Positions 12,410 to 24,454 of a stretch of 64,000 nucleotides of DNA are shown here, piece by piece. This DNA comes from Thuidium tamariscinum (taxonomy: Eukaryota > Streptophyta > Bryopsida > Hypnales > Thuidiaceae). The position numbers were made by a program, and so were the translations under genes. The notes beneath the pieces were generated by a model. That model was not told where the DNA came from, searched no databases, and saw nothing but the letters and a program-made list of their open reading frames with translations. The stretch covers positions 6,510,001 through 6,574,000 of the forward strand of contig OX344753.2 of NCBI GenBank assembly GCA_947034885.2. Reading direction: 5' to 3'. How positions within the stretch are numbered: position 1 is the stretch's first letter; every line of letters begins with the position of its first letter.

Positions 12410-13113
12410 TGTTCTCTCGATTTTTGCTATGAATTTTGAAGCACAAGTCCATTGAACATGAAGTTTTTATTGAACATGTCTAACTTTGTAATTATTAGAT
12501 ATATTATTTTTTTAAATTAACAAAAATCATTTTATATGTAAAAATTATTTTTGTTAATTTGTCACAAGTTGACGGTTAGGGGTTTTCACTACGTTATGAG
12601 TCTCCAAATTTAATGATTTAGAGCTCAAGCTTTCATGGTCTATTTGTATAGTAAAAAAGCATGTATTCAGTTGAGGAAATTTGAAAACACATTATTTCAT
12701 ATCCTCGATCTACATAAGTATAAATAGCACTCCCATGGCACACAATTTTTGAATATTGACGATAGTTGTAAGATCATTCTTTTGGTGAAATCTCATCACC
12801 ATAAACTCTTACCAAATAAAAGTTTTTTTATTTCTTAAAAACTAATTTTACTATTTTTTTATAAATTAAAATGCGAAGTTACAGTGATAGTCACAATTTT
12901 TATAGGATTTTGCACTTTTCTAGTTCACATACTTAGAAAAATTTTCTACACTTTTTCTTCCTAGGGTACCTTCTTCTTAAAGATATATACATGAAACATA
13001 TCTCTTATTTTAAAAAAAAATTATTTATCTAATTTTAAAGTATTCTTGAATAAAAAAATGAGTACTATGAAAAATGCTATGCTTTTCGATTACCTTTTCT
13101 TGTTGCAATCCCT
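12410..13113 (-). mobile_element. degraded family B element
   Basis: Reverse-orientation diverged copy of the 7926-8645 element. Shared blocks include GGTACCTTCTTCTTAA (and complement) and the GGGGTTTTCACTACGTTATG block. Its terminus near 13113 reads GGATTGCAACAAGAAAAG inward. The other terminus is not recognisable, so the left boundary is approximate. Confidence 0.55.
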
Positions 13114-13974
13114 CATAGCAATTCAAAGCTTACAACAATATCCTCTTGACAATTTGTACACGTAAATAATTGACAACATATTCTCTTCTTTCATTTCTAC
13201 TGAGCCAAACATACCTCTGGCTACAACATTTGAAAAGTCTTACTTATAGACTTGAAAAGCACCAATTTGATTTGTAAGATAAGGAATTCTATCAATATCA
13301 ACACAACTTTAAAAGGGACATCTTTAGAAAATCACACCCTACATAACAAAAGAAGGTTAGGAACCAAACTACCTACTCTTCAAGGAAGTGTTGACCAAAA
13401 ATCAAGTTTTTTGGAAGTGAATGTTAACAAGGTATTTAATAATTAAGCCAAGTTTCTAAACTTGCAAGTTCTTATAATTCTTTGGAGGAGGATTTGAATT
13501 TTGTCTATAACATGATTGCCACATTGACCTTATATGAGGCTACTCAACGATTTGTTTTCAATTGAAGTCAAAAAGAAATAATTTAGGGAAGCAAAGTTGC
13601 CAAGGCAATAGCTTTTTTATGTTTATGGCTTAGGATTGTTGCATCAACACAAAATTAGGACTTCTGTCCTAATAGAACACTTAAAACTCACTCTCACATT
13701 ATAAGGCATGAAACTTGAGGACACTTTTATTTTCTAAGAAGAACTTTAATTTTACTTTTCAAACTTTAAACTTTTATGTGTCAAATATAATTAGAATTTT
13801 CCTATATTTAGGCTCTTCTAAGTTTTTAAGTTTACAACCAATTTCTTTATGAACTTTTACTTTTTGAGCCAAAAATAGCTTTACAAGCCACTTATAGTTT
13901 ATTAATAGAATTTACGTCTTTTTCTTTAAAAATTCACTCAAATTTAGCATTCAAGTTGGAACATGAGTTTCCTA

Positions 13975-13990
13975 AGGTATATATAAAGAA
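13975..13990 (+). promoter_or_regulatory. candidate TATA box of the aspartic protease gene
   Basis: TATATATAAAG about 155 bp upstream of the chosen start codon at 14141, the expected range for a plant TATA box plus a 5' leader of about 120 bp. Sequence match only. Confidence 0.45.
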
Positions 13991-14140
13991 ATTACTAGAT
14001 GATTGTTTCAATTTCATTGGTGGTTTATATTTTCACTTAGTTTTATTGCTTGTTCAATCAAATACTACTTAATTACTATTGCATATTTTATTCAACAAAT
14101 TGTGGTTCAATACTTATCAACCACTTGGTAGAATTAAAAC

Positions 14141-15469
14141 ATGGCAATCAACAAAGCTTTTTCTACTACCTTCAAATTAAGGTGGTTCGTTATACTAGGA
14201 TACTTGCAATTGTTAACAGTTTGTGGAAATAGGCTTTACATAAAGGATAATATAACATCTACAAATGAAGTCACAAGACTTACCACAAGTAATGAACCAT
14301 TTTTTCTCAAAATAATAACTGATGAATTAGCCTATTATGCACAAGTTTCATTGGGCACACCAACACAAGAAGTCCACATGCACATTGATACAGGGAGTGT
14401 ACAACCATGGATTCCTTGTTCCAATCGTCAAGATTCAAGACAAATATGGAATGCCTTCCATCCATCAATGTCATCTTCATTTCAAACAATCTTATGCAAT
14501 TCAAATCTATGCAAACCATATCTATTATCATGGTTAACATGCAACCTTGATCATCCTACTCCATGTAATTTTTCAGAATCATACGTTGATGGTGAAAACG
14601 AAGTAGGATTTCTATCACAAGATGCATTTACTTTTGGCAATCATGGCTTGCAAATTCCAAACATGACCTTTGGTTGTATATATAAAGATATTGAGAAACA
14701 TCGGCTAGATAATGGTTGGATCATGGGACGCATAGGTCTAAACCCCTATCCAGGGTCTGCTTTTGAACAATTGAGATCTGTTTATGGGAGTTATCCAATC
14801 ATGTCATATTGTCTTGCTTCTCCCAATTATGATGTGGAGGCCACAAGCTGGATGTCTTTTGGAGGCCAAAATACAAAAAATCTTAGCTTCACTCCTTTGG
14901 TTGGACCCAACAATGCATTTTACTTCACAGTCAATTTGAAAGGTATCACTATAGAAAATGTTGATGTTGATCTATCAAATACTACGAGACTTACTTATGA
15001 TCCTATTTCCCAAGGTGGAGGATTTCTACTAGACACTGGAACTATAGACACATGGCTTCCCGAACCACTTTATTCAAGGTTTGTCAATACTTTTGTTGCT
15101 ACAATGAGAGACAAAATAGGTGTTGATGTTGATTCCTACAAAACTAATGATGAGAATGTTTGTTACGAATTTGATAGTGATATTCCTATCTCAGACTTCA
15201 AAATTCCAAATGTCACTTTTCATTTTGAGAATGATGTGCATTTACATTTGAAATTTGAGAACCTTTTCCTCAACAGATATGCTAAAGGCATACCTACAAA
15301 AGATGAACAAAAATTTTGGTGTCTAGCTTTTAAGAAGATCAAAGAAAATCATAAAGTCCAGCTACGTATATTAGGAAATATTTTGCAACAAAATTTTCAT
15401 ATAGAGATAGATTACCAACATCGTAAAGTAGGATTTGGTCCTCTCATGTGTAAGAGCTTGAAGATTTGA
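14141..15469 (+). CDS. nepenthesin-like aspartic protease (family A1B)
   Basis: Intronless, 442 residues. Residues 13-30 form a hydrophobic signal peptide, so the product should enter the secretory pathway. The mature domain starts with YYAQVSLGTP (65-74). The first catalytic motif is HIDTGS (81-86) and the second LLDTGT (297-301), so both active-site aspartates are present. The flap tyrosine lies in ESYVDGENEVGF (146-157), and the C-terminal signature ILGNILQQNFHIEIDY (410-425) then GFGPLMC is typical of plant nepenthesin/CDR1-type enzymes. Length is usual for the family. The central psi-loop segment reads GWIMGRIGLN rather than the common GI(M/L)GLG(R)G, which may affect activity. An AATAAA signal lies 115 bp after the stop. 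It stands alone in an AT-rich, repeat-filled region. The start at 14141 is the first ATG that gives a signal peptide. Confidence 0.88.
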   Translation: MAINKAFSTTFKLRWFVILGYLQLLTVCGNRLYIKDNITSTNEVTRLTTSNEPFFLKIITDELAYYAQVSLGTPTQEVHMHIDTGSVQPWIPCSNRQDSRQIWNAFHPSMSSSFQTILCNSNLCKPYLLSWLTCNLDHPTPCNFSESYVDGENEVGFLSQDAFTFGNHGLQIPNMTFGCIYKDIEKHRLDNGWIMGRIGLNPYPGSAFEQLRSVYGSYPIMSYCLASPNYDVEATSWMSFGGQNTKNLSFTPLVGPNNAFYFTVNLKGITIENVDVDLSNTTRLTYDPISQGGGFLLDTGTIDTWLPEPLYSRFVNTFVATMRDKIGVDVDSYKTNDENVCYEFDSDIPISDFKIPNVTFHFENDVHLHLKFENLFLNRYAKGIPTKDEQKFWCLAFKKIKENHKVQLRILGNILQQNFHIEIDYQHRKVGFGPLMCKSLKI

Positions 15470-15583
15470 CCTTGTATTTGATAGCAAAATCCTAATGGAA
15501 TTCCTTTCAATGAAAATAGATAATTATCAAGTTTTTGAACCGGCAAATGATCCAAAAGTGTAAGAACTCTTTGTTGGATGCAT

Positions 15584-15589
15584 AATAAA
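15584..15589 (+). terminator. candidate polyadenylation signal
   Basis: AATAAA, 115 bp downstream of the aspartic protease stop codon. Confidence 0.35.
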
Positions 15590-15599
15590 GTTGAGGTAA

Positions 15600-18500
15600 A
15601 TGAGAAGGAAAAGATGGATTTAGTTTTTGAAAGTCACATAAAATGAATACAGTCAAATGTGACCTTGTGATTATTGTGTAGTTGAGTTTTCTATTTTGTA
15701 GAGAAACAATCATAAAGGAAAGATTGTTGTTGTAGTGGATTGATAGTGCAAGTACAATGAAAATTTGGGGATGTAATTTTGAAATTCAAAACAAAATGGA
15801 ATATTAATGTATTACTATGAAAATGTGTATTCAAACAACTTTACTCTTTATTAAGTTTTTTCCATTAGTCATGTATAAAAGAATTGAAGAAAACTTCAAA
15901 GAACTATAATACTTGAAATGATGTTATACTTTTCAAAAACAGTGAAACTACTACTTTATTCTTTCAATCATTCTAGTTAATGATTGCATCCTTTATCCTA
16001 TGGGAGTTGTTTGTCTACAACTAGCCAACATTTGGTTATTCTACATATACTATCATTGCTTTATTTCTAAAAGAAGAATTTACACCCCAAGGTTTCTTTC
16101 TTTCTTGCAACATTGTTCCATTAGGCTTTTGTCCATTGTTGAAAAGTCTCAATTTTATCTTTTTTGTACAAGTGTAGATTGTGACCTAATCTTAGGATAA
16201 GTATGGTTGACTTATCCTTATAAATAGGTTCTTAAATGTAGCCTTGGTAGGCCATATTATCACAAAAATATAACTAAAAAGAAATAATTTATAGTTTGAT
16301 GGATTTTTCAATTATTTTATTTGCTTAGAAATTAATCAATTTTTATATATATTTAATGTTTTGCATCAAATTTATTTAAATAAATGACAAAAATATGAAT
16401 TTGGAATGATTGGCTTTTTCAGCCAACCACTTTCAATGATAATTATTTCAAATTGGTCTTAGGTTTATAGTTTACGGCCATTTCTTTATGGTTCTACTTT
16501 TAATGTTTTAATGCGTTTGTTTCATTGATTGGCTCATGCTTTGATTTACAACAATTTGATATCTAAAACTTATGTTATTTATCTATATAAAAGAATTGGA
16601 ATGATAATCAATAAAATGATATTTGTTGTATTAATGTTTTACATAACTTGAATTATAGGTGCAATAAGTTCTTTTATGGATTCAACCTATTTTGTAAGTC
16701 TAGAGAAGCCTAAATACACCATGGAAAGTTACAAAACAATTTCATAGACTAAATGTAAAGAAGTGTTGTGATTCTTTGAGTTAAAAAAACAATCCTTTTT
16801 TTGAAAGAAAGATTTGATGTGGCTTATATTTTACAAGAATTTTTTATTATCAAAAGTTATAAAAGTAGCCACATTGATTTGATTCTTTAAATTGTTTGTT
16901 TACTTTGTTTTGTTTTTTTCAAATATTAAAAGATTTTTATTCTAATGAAGTCTTTCTAGTCAATGAATGAAATTGTAGAGGGTAAATTTTATCATCAAAA
17001 GGAAGACAATTTAGATTGTAGGGAGGTTTACAATTGAATATGAAAAATAAACTAGAATTTATTTCAAATAAATCTTTATTACACTCAATTTAGTTTGAAT
17101 TAAGGAGATATTTTGTTACGATTGAAGATTAATTAATCCTTATTTAAATTCCAAGTACTCAATGAGCAACCAATAGAAAATATAAAGAGGTTTCCTACAA
17201 ACTAAGTCAATTTTCAATGGATCTTTCTAAAGTTTAGATATAAGGAGTGGATGTGTATTGGTTTGTTGAGAATATACTAGTTTTTCCAATCAAGTGCCAA
17301 GATCAATTACTATGCTTCCCAAATATCCTCAAGAAATACAAAAGCAAGTAACTTCAAGCATAATGTGCAAAATACTTCTTCTTTCTACTTTTGAAATTTG
17401 ATTACACTTATGTAATTTATATGATCATTTTTTTAATAATCGCTTGTCTTAAATCTTTCTTTTGTGTCATTGTTATTGTAATCAAGAGGCATTGAAGACA
17501 TTTCAAAGTAGGAAATATTTATGAATCTTCTTTCATTGCATATTTTTAATTACTTGTCTTGTAAATAAGAGTAGACTATGTAGATTTGGTCTTTTATAGT
17601 ATGTTTCATTTTTGTAGAAGCATATGCCTTTACAGTTTGTTCCTCCATATTTAACCAAATAATGCAATAGTGACTTGGAGAAAGATTGGAAGCATTTATT
17701 CATCCCCATTTTTCTTGTGTGTTTTGATGTTGAGTTATAATCATCATAAAAGTTTCATTGGGAGTCTTACTAGTTGATTGAAAAATTGATTACAAAATCT
17801 ACCATTTTAATGTACTTTAGAAAATTGTTGCTCCTTGTTCAAAATCTAAAATTTCTATATAAAATTAAAGTGCTACTTTTGGAGGTTGGGTTTAATAATA
17901 AAATGAAGTTCATCCATTCTAGTTTCTATTCCGATTTTAACTTTGGAAAAATTCCTAAAATTGAATATTTTATTGCAATTCGAACTTTGGATCTATTTTC
18001 AATTTCAATTGAATTATCAATATAAAATGACACTGAAATTGAGTTTATAATTTAATATTATTATACAATACTGAAATTTTTTCAAATTTTTTGAATTGAT
18101 ATTTTATTTGATATGAATTGTCTTCAATTTTTCTTCACAAATATTAAAAATGAAACATTTCTTTCTTAAATCTAAATTTTTGGTGAAATAAAGAAGGCAT
18201 GTCATTTCATCTTTTCAAAAATTATTTTTTCTAAGCAAGAAGTAGTTAAAGCTTAATTATACAATTATGGAATTTAACCTTTAACTTTGTGGTCAACAAC
18301 TTCATGGTTAACATCTTCCTTGTGTGTCTAGTCCTTTGAAAAAATGGTCTTTACTTGCCATGGGCTCCAAGTGAATGCTTTGTTGAGGTTCTATTGTACT
18401 CCTACCATTTGAGGTATAAAGGAGTGTATAGTCCTTGCACTTATTGATAGTATACACTTTTCCTTTTTTGATGATCAATATTGTTTTTAATGAGTTCACT

Positions 18501-19930
18501 ATTGATTGGATATTGCTTGAGTTTCTCATTGTCTTTAATGATAGTAGTCATAAGCTAATAGCATCATCTTTGGTGAAATGTCTACTTCTATTGAGATATA
18601 TTGTTACTGAATTAATTCCTAAATGCCTAAGGCTTTTTTCAAGCTTCTAGAAATTTGCTCTAAAGTGAACTTTACAATGAGAATGAGTCAACTTTACAAT
18701 GAGATTTATCAATTTTTTTGAAATGTAACAGAACAAATTCAAACTAGACAAGTTAAAAATCATATAAGAAAAGAAAACATAACAATACCACTTATGGATT
18801 GGAAGATTATAATGTTTGATCATGAAGGTGTTAAAATTGCAAAAGTAATGTATAGCCTTTTAATCTTCTTTTCACAAGTCTATCTAAAAAGTTGATGCCT
18901 AAAAAAATATGAGGTTGAAGGGCCTAATGTGCATAACCCTAATCAATTTATAGCTTCTCAAAATTCACTCTACAATTTTTTTAAATGAATTTCAAATGAG
19001 ATTTTTTCTCCAAAATCTAGTATATGACTCATTTCCAAGAGCCCTCAATTCTATAGTGGAAACACCCAAAACCGTCCATTCAAGGAATTCAGCATAGTTG
19101 GAGTCATCTTTTTCTAAAAATGATATTTTTCTAATATTAGTGAGTGAAAATCATGAATATTCAGAAAAAAAATTAAATTTTTTGGAATCAATATGTAATT
19201 TCTATAAATTTCCAAAGTGTTGGCTCCCTAGACCACTAGAACCATCCTATAGGTGTACCTTTAACTGAACACTTGCTGAAATTAGATGTCAATGAATGAA
19301 AACTATACATGTGTCTTACAATTGCATCAGCAAATTAGAATTAAACATTTGTTGGAAGCTTTAATGAATGCTTATAGACAGATTTAGTGACACTCTAGAG
19401 TCCAAGAATAAGTACACGAACAGAAATGGGTGTTTCTCCCTTAAAAAAAATCAAGATTGCAATAGGTGCCCATGTATAAGATCTTGAATAAAAAAAATCA
19501 TAGTCAATCATTTTCAAGATCAAGTTTTTAATACTCAAAGTAGACATTGAAAAGAATTCTCCAAAAATACAAACTACTATGAATAAAAATTAGATTAGAT
19601 TTTCTTTAACTTCAAAGTTTTGCAAACACCAAATTTTGGTGCCTTGGGCATTTAGGGGTTAAACATTAAATTGTGCATTGTAGATGCCATCATAACCCCG
19701 TCTTTTAATGTTACCTTGTTAGGTTTAAATTTGCCATTACAGATTGTTTGTACGTGGAATGAAATTTGCATATTTCATGAAAATTAAGTAGCATATATTT
19801 ATATATTATGTGCATACATTCTTGAAGGTTGATTAGGATTTCTTTACATATTTCAATTAATGTAAAGCTTCAAATTTTCAAAAAACAAACAAACTACCAA
19901 ACTTAATATAATAGATTATCAAAATAATGC
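15600..19930. other. AT-rich intergenic sequence
   Basis: No gene supported. ORFs are short, AT-driven and without domains. No transposon termini were identified. Confidence 0.45.
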
Positions 19931-19980
19931 TCAAAACACCATGAGAAGCTTCGGTGATGATTGAATAAGACTTGTATGTG
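19931..19980 (+). repeat. 50-bp direct repeat, left copy
   Basis: Begins TCAAAACACCATGAGAAGCT and ends at GTATGTG. It matches 21675-21723 with one 1-bp difference. The two copies bound a GC-richer segment of about 1.7 kb. Confidence 0.85.
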
Positions 19981-21674
19981 CATCTGCAAACTATAATATT
20001 AGGACAAAACAACAAACAAAGTGCCTCTCAGCCAGAACTGATGAGTGCTGCGTTCTCAACAGCATTTCTAAATGTAACAAGGGGCAGACACCACAGTCTG
20101 TGCATACAACCACGAAATTTGCTTCTACTCATCGCATCAAATACACAGGCGCATGCAAAAGAACATTATGTTTCAAGGAGGTTCAAAACAGCTATTCAAC
20201 TATTTGTTACCATGGACTAAATGTCGACCAATCTTCAGTCAGCCAGGGATGGAAAAGGAATAGGCCGCATCACTTCTCAGCGCACCGTAACAGTAAGAAA
20301 CCGTTCCAAACCTGAACTTTCAAGTCATTATGATAGAACGTGGTTGCAACCCCCAGTTTTCAACAACAGCAGCATTCGACAGAAAGGCCACAGGTTAAGA
20401 GAGTCCAAAGTCATATGCAGCATCTACCGAGTGTGCTGAGTGTTATAGGATTGTGATACTCACCAGAAATTGTTGTGCATCGTCCATCACATGCAGAGTG
20501 CCAGAACAATCTCCAGCTGCGCAATGAAACATTCAGGTTTCAGATCATTCCTGCTACAAGGTATTACACCCAGCTTCCTAACCACTGAAACAACTGTTCT
20601 CCCTTAGCTTGGCCTCTAAAACTAAGAAGCTGTCAGTCAACAACTCAACAAAAGTCTTTCACATTCAAGATTTCATAATCAAAAATAACTTAATCAAGCT
20701 CTATCTCTACAAAACCAAACTGTCAGCAGAGTAGGTACACTGACCTCAAGAGACTCAAACTCCGTCGCCAACAAAACTAAACCCCCCTCTCTCACAGTGA
20801 ATCAGGTCAGAAGGGCCTGCAGAAGTTTCAGGACCTGAGGACGGATGGACGACCAATTGTACGAAATCCTCATCTAGTACGGCAGAGGCTGACAGGCACA
20901 TTTTTCTGAGAATACAAAATAGATACAAACAATTTCAGAGCCATTGAGCCTCTTTCTCTACGATTTCATGAGCATGAAAGTGCAAACTTACAAAGCGCAT
21001 AGCACAGATTAAAACCTATCCAAGCTCGTCCATCAGGTTATAGGCATAATTTGAACAAAAAACTTCATGCCAACTTCCAACAAGATACATCAAAATGTGA
21101 CCATCCCAAAACGTCGATTCTTTGACAGGCTTGGCAAGGTCTCAATGATGTAAAATTGAGGTGAAATCTTCTACCGCCCATCAGTAATAAACGTACATAG
21201 AAACAATAAAACAAAACTCAAGTACATAGTAGACGTCATTCCATGCAAAACATAACAGACTGGTCGATCATCTTGAAGTTCCCAGTCAACAATCTGATAG
21301 AACAAGATACTCATCTGTAAACATCCTCTTCCAGCAACACTAAATTTTGAGGTGAGACCTTCAAATTATAGCGGAGAAAAGGAAAACGTAAGGAAAACCA
21401 AGATTACAAAGCACCTGTTCACCGAATCCATGGCAGAGTTCAGCTGTCTGCCCAGAGTTCAGCTGTCTAAAGCAATGCAAACCCACAAGTTCATCCCCAG
21501 CCTGTGAAATTCAAAAATGGCGGATCATTTGAATTGTGCCTCCATCGTTCTAACCAAGAACCCCAAATGACAAAGGAAAATCATTCGGCACCATGAAATA
21601 TCACGAAGGATTCAAGGGATAGAATTCAAATATCACCAAGTATCTGTCACATCTATCACATCCCTTTGTCATGT
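19981..21674 (-). pseudogene. gene-like island, possible gene fragment
   Basis: This segment is clearly less AT-rich than its surroundings and reads like introns/UTR of a minus-strand gene. One splice-bounded candidate exon is visible at 20516-20464 (minus): acceptor TGCGCAG, donor GTGAGT, open in the frame GDCSGTLHVMDDAQQFL. An 18-bp unit (CAGACAGCTGAACTCTG) is duplicated near 21437-21470. No complete gene could be built and no family recognised. It could be a captured or duplicated gene fragment or a non-coding transcript unit. Confidence 0.35.
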
Positions 21675-21723
21675 TCAAAACACCATGAGAAGCTTCGGTG
21701 ATGATTGAATAGACTTGTATGTG
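21675..21723 (+). repeat. 50-bp direct repeat, right copy
   Basis: Second copy of the 19931-19980 repeat, one base shorter (GAATAGACTT instead of GAATAAGACTT). Confidence 0.85.
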
Positions 21724-21744
21724 AATAGTTTGAAGGTGAAATTA

Positions 21745-22095
21745 AGATTGTCCAAAAAAACAAGATTTTCCATAATTTTCTCTTCAATAGTCTAAATAGA
21801 ATCATTAATCAAATCTTTTCATGTTGGAAAAAATCCTTTATATAAAAAACAAAGTTTAAAAATTGTGTTTTTGTCTTTTTTGTGATTTTTTAATCTACGT
21901 TTCCAATAAACACCATTTTGGGCTTAGGGTGGAATAACTTTTGCTCTTGGGTATTAATTGAAAAAAAAATGATATTCTCAAAAGCTAATGTATGTATCTA
22001 TCTTCAAAAAAAGTTTTGTAAAATTCACAAAAGAATTGGGATTTTAGGAGCCTATGCAACATCTATTTTGTCCCTTAAATGGACAATGGGAGTTT
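21745..22095 (+). repeat. partial copy of family R repeat
   Basis: Diverged copy of the 3' half of the repeat at 24455-25690: shared AAGATTGTCCATAA-type block, CAAATCTTTTCATGT, and the end block near TTTTGTCC...GGACAAT. No coding capacity. Confidence 0.5.
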
Positions 22096-22099
22096 AACT

Positions 22100-23149
22100 A
22101 GGAGTTAATTATTTCAATAGAATTATTGAGCAACATCCTCATAAAATTTTAAGTGTTGATACATATTAACCACAAATTTTGTATGCTCATTAAGTCCATA
22201 GTGTCATTCATAATTTCATGATATTTCATTTTAAAATAATTACACAAGACATGATGAATTCTATTTCAATAGTGTGAGTGATGTTGGCATCCACCAAATG
22301 AATGTCATGTTTGGCTATTGAATAATTGTCAATGGATCTAGCCTATATTCAACAGACTTGTTTATGGCACCATAACATGAGATTGTACCATTTCAAGATA
22401 AAATATTTCTACTTTGGCTACTTTTTGCCAAATAAAAGTAATCCTTTTTTGCTAGAAATTTTTCATTGTATATAAAGTATAAATGAAATTACCAAATTTC
22501 AATGAAAAAATGCATGATTATGATTGAAGAGTGTTTTTTGGTCCAAAAGATGGATGTATATCGCAATACAATGCATCATCAAATTTACAATGATTGTCAT
22601 CGTGGCACTTCCTCAAAATAAAAAAGGGCTAATGTTCAACATTTTGGTATGATGAAGTCAAGGAGCCATTCCTTGTACAACAACTTACTACATAAGGTAA
22701 ACTAGTCCATAACCATTTGCAACCTAATTCCATCAAGTAGATTGGCCTATTCTTGTTTCTTACTTTTGGCTTCATTTCTAACTAAAATTCCCTCCAATTC
22801 CCTTGATTTTATGATGAAATCTGAGAATTCTATGACAAAATTAGGGATTCTATTACAAGATGGAATAATGTATGATTCCATAAATTTAGTACTTGATGAG
22901 GTGGTTTATAGATTGTTGATGGATTGTTTATGACTTTAGTTTAGGGGTGATTTTGTAATTTTAGCACTAACCACTTCAAAATTCACATAAATTATAATTT
23001 TGATTATAAAATTATAATTCTTCTTAGGCTTGAATGCTTGATTTATGAAATAAGTGCACACCTTTGAAAATATGTGCCCCTTTTGGGATTGACTTTAAGA
23101 TAGTCAAATTGCAAATCTAGGTGGTAATAGGCGTGTTTACCATAATAAC
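22100..23149. other. AT-rich intergenic sequence
   Basis: No gene or element boundary recognised. A 63-codon ORF at 22742-22933 has no known domain. Confidence 0.4.
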
Positions 23150-23153
23150 TTAT

Positions 23154-23881
23154 GGGTTGTTGCAAGAAACACTTACCGGTTTTAGCTCAAAATGGCTCAA
23201 AATCAATGAGTCCTGTGAGTCCTATGACCCTTTGAAATAAATTTTTTTTAAATTGAAAAAAATATGGATAATTTGAAGAGCAATGAGAATATTATGTCTC
23301 TTGAAATTCAGACCTAAGAAATTTTTTCTCTAAATGTTATAGACAATGGAAAATACAATGAAAATAGCTCTTTTTTCACTAATTTGGTAAAAATAGTAAA
23401 AAAATTCAAAAAATGAAAATAAAAAATCAGTTTTTTCTTCAAGTAAAGGTATTTCTTTTCCAACAAATTTCATCTTTGGAAAAAATAAATTCTATTCTCT
23501 ACACTTGCGCAAAGTCAGCCACTTTGACGACATGTGGAAGTTGGACAGTTTCATATTTTCAAGAATACTTTTTAGGGATTGTGTAACTATACTATAGATA
23601 TAAGCATGACAATTTTCAGCTCAAAATTTGCATTTTTGGGTCAAAAATAGGACTAAAACCCCCCAAAATGGCCAAGGTAGCCAGCCAATCAGGGGCAGTT
23701 TAAAAATAGTAAACTAATTTTTAAAAAATTGAAAAAATTACACAACATATAAAACTTTTGTGTGCACCTTCATTTCAAATTTCAAGTTCATAGGAAAAAT
23801 GATGCAAAAGTTATGAGCAAAAAACTACCTGTTGGAGGTCAAGGGGACAAAAAATAGGACAAGTGTTTCTTGCAATCACCC
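23154..23881. mobile_element. non-autonomous DNA transposon, family A, with 4-bp target duplication
   Basis: A 728-bp element with termini GGGTTGTTGCAAGAAACACT and (right, inward) GGGTGATTGCAAGAAACACT. It is flanked by TTAT at 23150-23153 and 23882-23885. The interior aligns, inverted, with the 10711-11449 element over its whole length. No ORF of note. Confidence 0.8.
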
Positions 23882-24146
23882 TTATGCATGAAGAAATCTC
23901 ATGAGCTTGTTTTGGGGGCATCATTCAAATTTGGGACATGCCAGGTAAATAGTATATTACATGGCATTTGTCATTAATATATCTTTCTACTATTCCATAT
24001 CTTAAAGTAGATTGTTTTGTTTTATTTGTTGTGTTGAAATCTTCAAAAACATTTGGACCTGGCTAGTATGTGAAAGTTATGAATTTTTGAAGTCCTTATG
24101 AATAAAAAAATTAGAAAATTACTTTTATTTATATTTTAGCTACAAC

Positions 24147-24296
24147 ATGAGTAGATGGCACACTAGTGTTCGTTGTCATTGTAAAGAAGTGACTTATGAA
24201 CAACTCCATTACAATCAAGTTAGAACTCTTCATGTCTTGAGTTTTTCTCACTTTGAAAAATATTGTAAAGGAACTTGTTATTTACCACCAAGGTGA
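24147..24296 (+). other. small cysteine/histidine-rich ORF
   Basis: A 49-codon ORF with RCHCKEVTYEQLH, then HFEKYCKGTCYLPPR. It has no recognised family and no expression evidence. It is listed only because the Cys/His pattern is unlike the AT-driven ORFs around it. Confidence 0.15.
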
Positions 24297-24454
24297 TCGA
24301 ATTTGGGGAATTTAAATTCTTACTTAGAATTAGAGACTCTAAGTGAATTCTATCTAGATCTAACCCTAGAGTCCTAAAATATCCATCAAACAACTTAAAT
24401 CAAACACTTGAAATTTGGGCAAGAACTAGGTGATTTGGAAAGTAGATGAGCATA

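Noticed and set aside
12340-12413. CACTACAAAAAAAAGGGG on the minus strand as another CACTA end
   Set aside because: Only the first bases fit, there are no subterminal motifs, and the segment overlaps the degraded family B element.
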